Assembly (NCBI GenBank): GCA_963678675.1
Contig: OY783191.1
Coordinates: forward strand, 11,990,562 to 12,054,561
DNA from: Xiphydria camelus
Taxonomy: Eukaryota; Arthropoda; Insecta; Hymenoptera; Xiphydriidae
DNA length: 64,000 bases
Direction of reading: 5' to 3'
The translations under genes and the position numbers were made by a program. The notes under the pieces are model-generated. The model saw only the letters and a program-made list of their open reading frames with translations, did not search any database and had not been told where the DNA came from. The first letter of the stretch is position 1. Each line of letters begins with the position of its first letter. Positions 61,231-64,000 of this stretch are shown here, piece by piece.

Positions 61231-64000
61231 GATTTTCAGGTTGATAAGTTTTTTGTATCTGAAGTTTCAAAAACCAAGAAAAGAAACGAAAAAGCGTGGT
61301 TTGTGGATGTCAAAATTAAGGGAAAGAGTGTAAAATTTAAGTTAGACACTGGAGCGGAAGTAAACATTATCACTAAACAAATTGTGAATAATTTAAAGGC
61401 TGATATGGGGAAAACAAAGGCACTGTTGTCTTCGTATGGGGAATTTACATTGAAGCCTGTTGGTGAGGTGGATCTACTTTGCGAACGAGATCACGAAACT
61501 AAGAAAACATTGAAATTTATAGTTGTTGATGTTGATTCAGTCCCGTTGTTGGAACTCGAAGGATGTGTAGAGTTGAATTTGCTGAAAAGAGTTGATGCAG
61601 TTGGAATAAATAAGCTCAGAGAATCGGTAGAAACTGAGTTTGATGATGTTTTTACTGGACTGGGAACGTTGCCTTTTGAGTACAGTATAAAGTTGATGCC
61701 TGTGGTGCAACACCAGTAGTACATGCTCCCAGGAAAGTACCGTGTGCACTACAGCAGAGGTTGAGGAGTACATTAGAAGAGTTGGAGAAGCAAGGTGTAA
61801 TTGTCAAAGTAGATCATCCGACAGAGTGGGTAAACAGCCTTGTCATTGTCGAGAAAAAGGATAGGTCGCTGCGCCTCTGTATGGACCCTCATGATTTGAA
61901 TGAGTACGTAATGAGAGAACATTTCAAGATGTACACGGCTGAGGATATAGCTGTCAATATGAATGGCAAGAAAGTTTTTTCAGTATTGGACATGCGTGAT
62001 GGATTCTGGCAAGTGAAATTGGATGAGAAGAGTGCACAGATTTATGTACATTCAACACACCTCTTTCGGTAGATATAAATTCCTCAGATTGCCTTTCGGG
62101 TTATGTTCATCACCAGAAGTATTTCAAAAACGAGTAATTCAGACGTTTGGAGATATCGAAGAAGTATCCGTCGTTGTTGATGATTTGATTATTGCAGCCG
62201 AAACTGAGGAGGAACATGATAAAATACTAAGAAAAGTACTTCAAAGAGCAAGGGCGAACAATGTTAAATTCAACAAGAAGAAGATGAAGCTTAGACTAGA
62301 GGAAGTTCCTTATGTGGGCCATATTATCTCTAAGGATGGATTAAAGTTGGACCCAAACAAAGTGAGGGCTATAATCAACATGGACGATCCACAGAACAAA
62401 GAAGAATTAAGAAGGTTTCTGGGTATGGTTAATTATCTGGCCAGATACATTCGCAATATGTCAGTTGTCAACGCACCTTTGAGAAAATTATTAAAAGAGG
62501 ATGTTGAATGGATGTGGGGCCCGGAGCAACAGGAGGCGATAGAGACTTTGAAGAAGAAATTAACTTCAGCACCAGTCTTGGCGTATTATGATGTGAACAG
62601 GCCAGTGGTGGTTGAAACTGATGCTTCGAAGGATGGATTAGGGGCTGCGCTTGTTCAAGACGGTCATCCCATTGTCTACGCATCGAGATCTCTCACAGAA
62701 ACGGAACAGAGATATGCTCCGATCGAGAAAGAGCTTTTGGCAATTGTTTTTGGTCTGGAACATTTTCGGCAGTATGTATATGGACGACCGGTAACAGTAC
62801 ACACAGATCACAAACCATTGGTGACTATCATCAAGAAGGATATTAACAAGGTATCTGGAAGATTGCAAATGATGTTTCTTAAGGTCATAAAATATCAGCC
62901 AACAATCCAATACGTGCCTGGGAAAGAGATGTTCTTAGCCGATACACTCTCCAGAGCTTTTCTACGGGATCCTGTGAGAGAGGACGATGAAGTGGGTGAT
63001 ATAGTGCATTCTATCAGTAAACATTTAGCAATAAGTAAGGAGAAGAGGAGAACTGTACAGGAAGCAACGGAACAAGACGAGATCCTGCAAAAGATCATTC
63101 AATATCATCAGGATAAATGGCCAGAGTATGTGCGGAATGTTCCTCTTTGCGTGCAACCTTATTGGAATTATCGCCACGATATCTCGGTAGAGGATGGCAT
63201 GGTATTTGTGGAGAATAGATTGTTGGTTCCCAGTATTCTGAGACCAGAGATGCTCAAGATTCTGCATGAAAGACATCTTGGGGAAGAAAAGTGTAAGAAG
63301 AATGCTAGGAGTTTGCTCTTCTGGCCTGGGCTGACTCAGCAGATTGAGCAAATGGTGTCGGCCTGTACTGTGTGTCAGCAGTTTCGATCGAGTCAAGGCA
63401 AAGAGCCTTTAATATCACATGTAATTCCTTCGAGGCCCTGGTGCAAGATCGGTACGGATATTCTGGACTTTGCTGGTGCTACGTATTTGGTGGTAATAGA
63501 TTATTACTCTAAGTGGCTGGAGTTATTGCTAATGCAGAGAAAGACATCAGGGGAAGTGATAAATCAGCTTAAAGAGGTATTCTCGAGGTTTGGAATCCCA
63601 GAGGAGATAGTATCGGATAACATGCCGTTTGGAAGTTTGGAGTTCAAGACTTTTGCTATGCAATGGGATATTGTCTTTACAACCTCTAGCCCGAGGTATC
63701 CACAGTCTAACGGCATGGCTGAGAGAGCCGTGCAAATTGCAAAGAATATTCTACGAAGAGCATCAACCGGAAGAGCTGATTTAGGTGTCATGCTGCTTGA
63801 TTATAGGAGTACTCCAGTCAAGGGCATGAGTCTCAGTCCTGCCCAGCTGTGTATGGGACGTAGACTGCGTACAAAAATACCAGTACTCAGTAGCAAACTT
63901 ATACCAAAGATACCAACCGGTGTTCGAGGCGAGTTACAAGCAAAACAAGCAATCCAAAAATTATACTATGACAGGTCTGCTCGTAACCTACCTGAACTGA
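61231..64000 (+). pseudogene. Gypsy pol: protease, reverse transcriptase, RNase H, integrase
   Basis: The protease active site is KLDTGAEVNII (about 61,342). After a one-base gain near 61,702 the reverse transcriptase runs LRSTLEELEKQGVIVKV, LRLCMDPHDLNEYVM and VFSVLDMRDGFWQVKL. A further shift near 62,062 leads to a frame open from 62,065 to the window edge (645 codons). It holds FLRLPFGLCSSPEVFQ, VVVDDLIIAAE (the catalytic VDD), LRRFLGMVNYLARYI, then RNase H (VETDASKDGLGAAL, VHTDHKPLV). Integrase has H-x3-H and C-x2-C zinc ligands (ILHERHLGEEK, SACTVC), GTDILDF, IVSDNMPF and QSNGMAERAV. Integrase is cut by the window end. Confidence 0.9.

Larger units (their letters stand above)
59572..64000 (+). 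mobile_element. Ty3/gypsy LTR retrotransposon, 5' part
   Basis: Order: 5' LTR, primer-binding site, leader with a MITE, gag, protease, reverse transcriptase, RNase H and integrase, running off the window inside pol. Domain order (integrase after RNase H) defines the Ty3/gypsy group. No envelope gene is visible. Three frameshifts (about 60,735, 61,702 and 62,062) disable it. The insertion is in the start of the Harbinger exon. Confidence 0.88.

Noticed and set aside
61491..63791. Minus-strand frames opposite gypsy pol
   Set aside because: Shadows of an unequivocal pol reading frame on the plus strand.

Overview
This window is an AT-rich stretch of an animal genome, almost certainly an insect, with no convincing single-copy host gene. 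Nearly everything recognisable is a transposable element (TE) or its debris. The pointers are PIF/Harbinger elements with MADF partner genes, an insect-type CMC (CACTA-like) element, a Jockey-like and a LOA/I-group LINE, a Ty3/gypsy element, pogo-like and P-like relics and many small palindromic elements. The reading looks like a TE graveyard with repeated nesting. Family names come from motif recognition by eye; no database search was possible.

Layout. 1-2.9 kb: AT-rich, with a 20-bp tandem repeat. 2.9-7.1 kb: two opposed arrays of a ~449-bp repeat around a decayed DDE transposase with a C-terminal KCSWC cysteine cluster, plus a 237-bp palindrome. 7.3-8.6 kb: a 1,240-bp TA-flanked element. 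9.3-14.24 kb: an almost full-length LINE with a 13-bp target duplication. 14.3-16.4 kb: an internally deleted pogo-like transposon carrying a 152-bp palindrome. 18.3-20.4 kb: a non-autonomous element with long terminal inverted repeats (TIRs). 24.1-24.8 kb and 32.4-33.5 kb: two related fold-back elements that each join a tRNA-like (A box/B box) sequence, a T-run and the KCSWC transposase end; the second interrupts a Jockey-like LINE (29.9-34.8 kb, minus strand). 34.8-35.8 kb: a palindrome dense in nuclear-receptor half-site-like motifs. 36.4-40.0 kb: a decayed PIF/Harbinger element. 40.1-48 kb: small TIR elements, a THAP-bearing P-like relic, a Tc/mariner-type relic and a burst of 316-bp hairpins.

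48.2-59.6 kb is a deeply nested block. A minus-strand Harbinger transposase and its plus-strand MADF partner are interrupted by a 399-bp MITE, a 4.15-kb CMC element (itself hit by other MITEs) and a 3.74-kb Harbinger element with a TTA target duplication. In that last element the two genes lie on opposite strands and their exons interlock: the last exon of each lies in the intron of the other. Several insertions can be removed on paper with one copy of the target duplication and the interrupted reading frame resumes, which dates the layers relative to one another.

59.57-64.0 kb is the 5' LTR, primer-binding site, gag and most of pol of a Ty3/gypsy element that runs off the window; three frameshifts show it is inactive, although pol is open from 62,065 to the edge. 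Working logic: each autonomous family supplies a transposase and recognisable ends, and most of the short palindromes look like non-autonomous passengers. The 743-bp element at 58.1 kb shares ends with the Harbinger element at 36.4 kb, so a likely parent and passenger are both in view.
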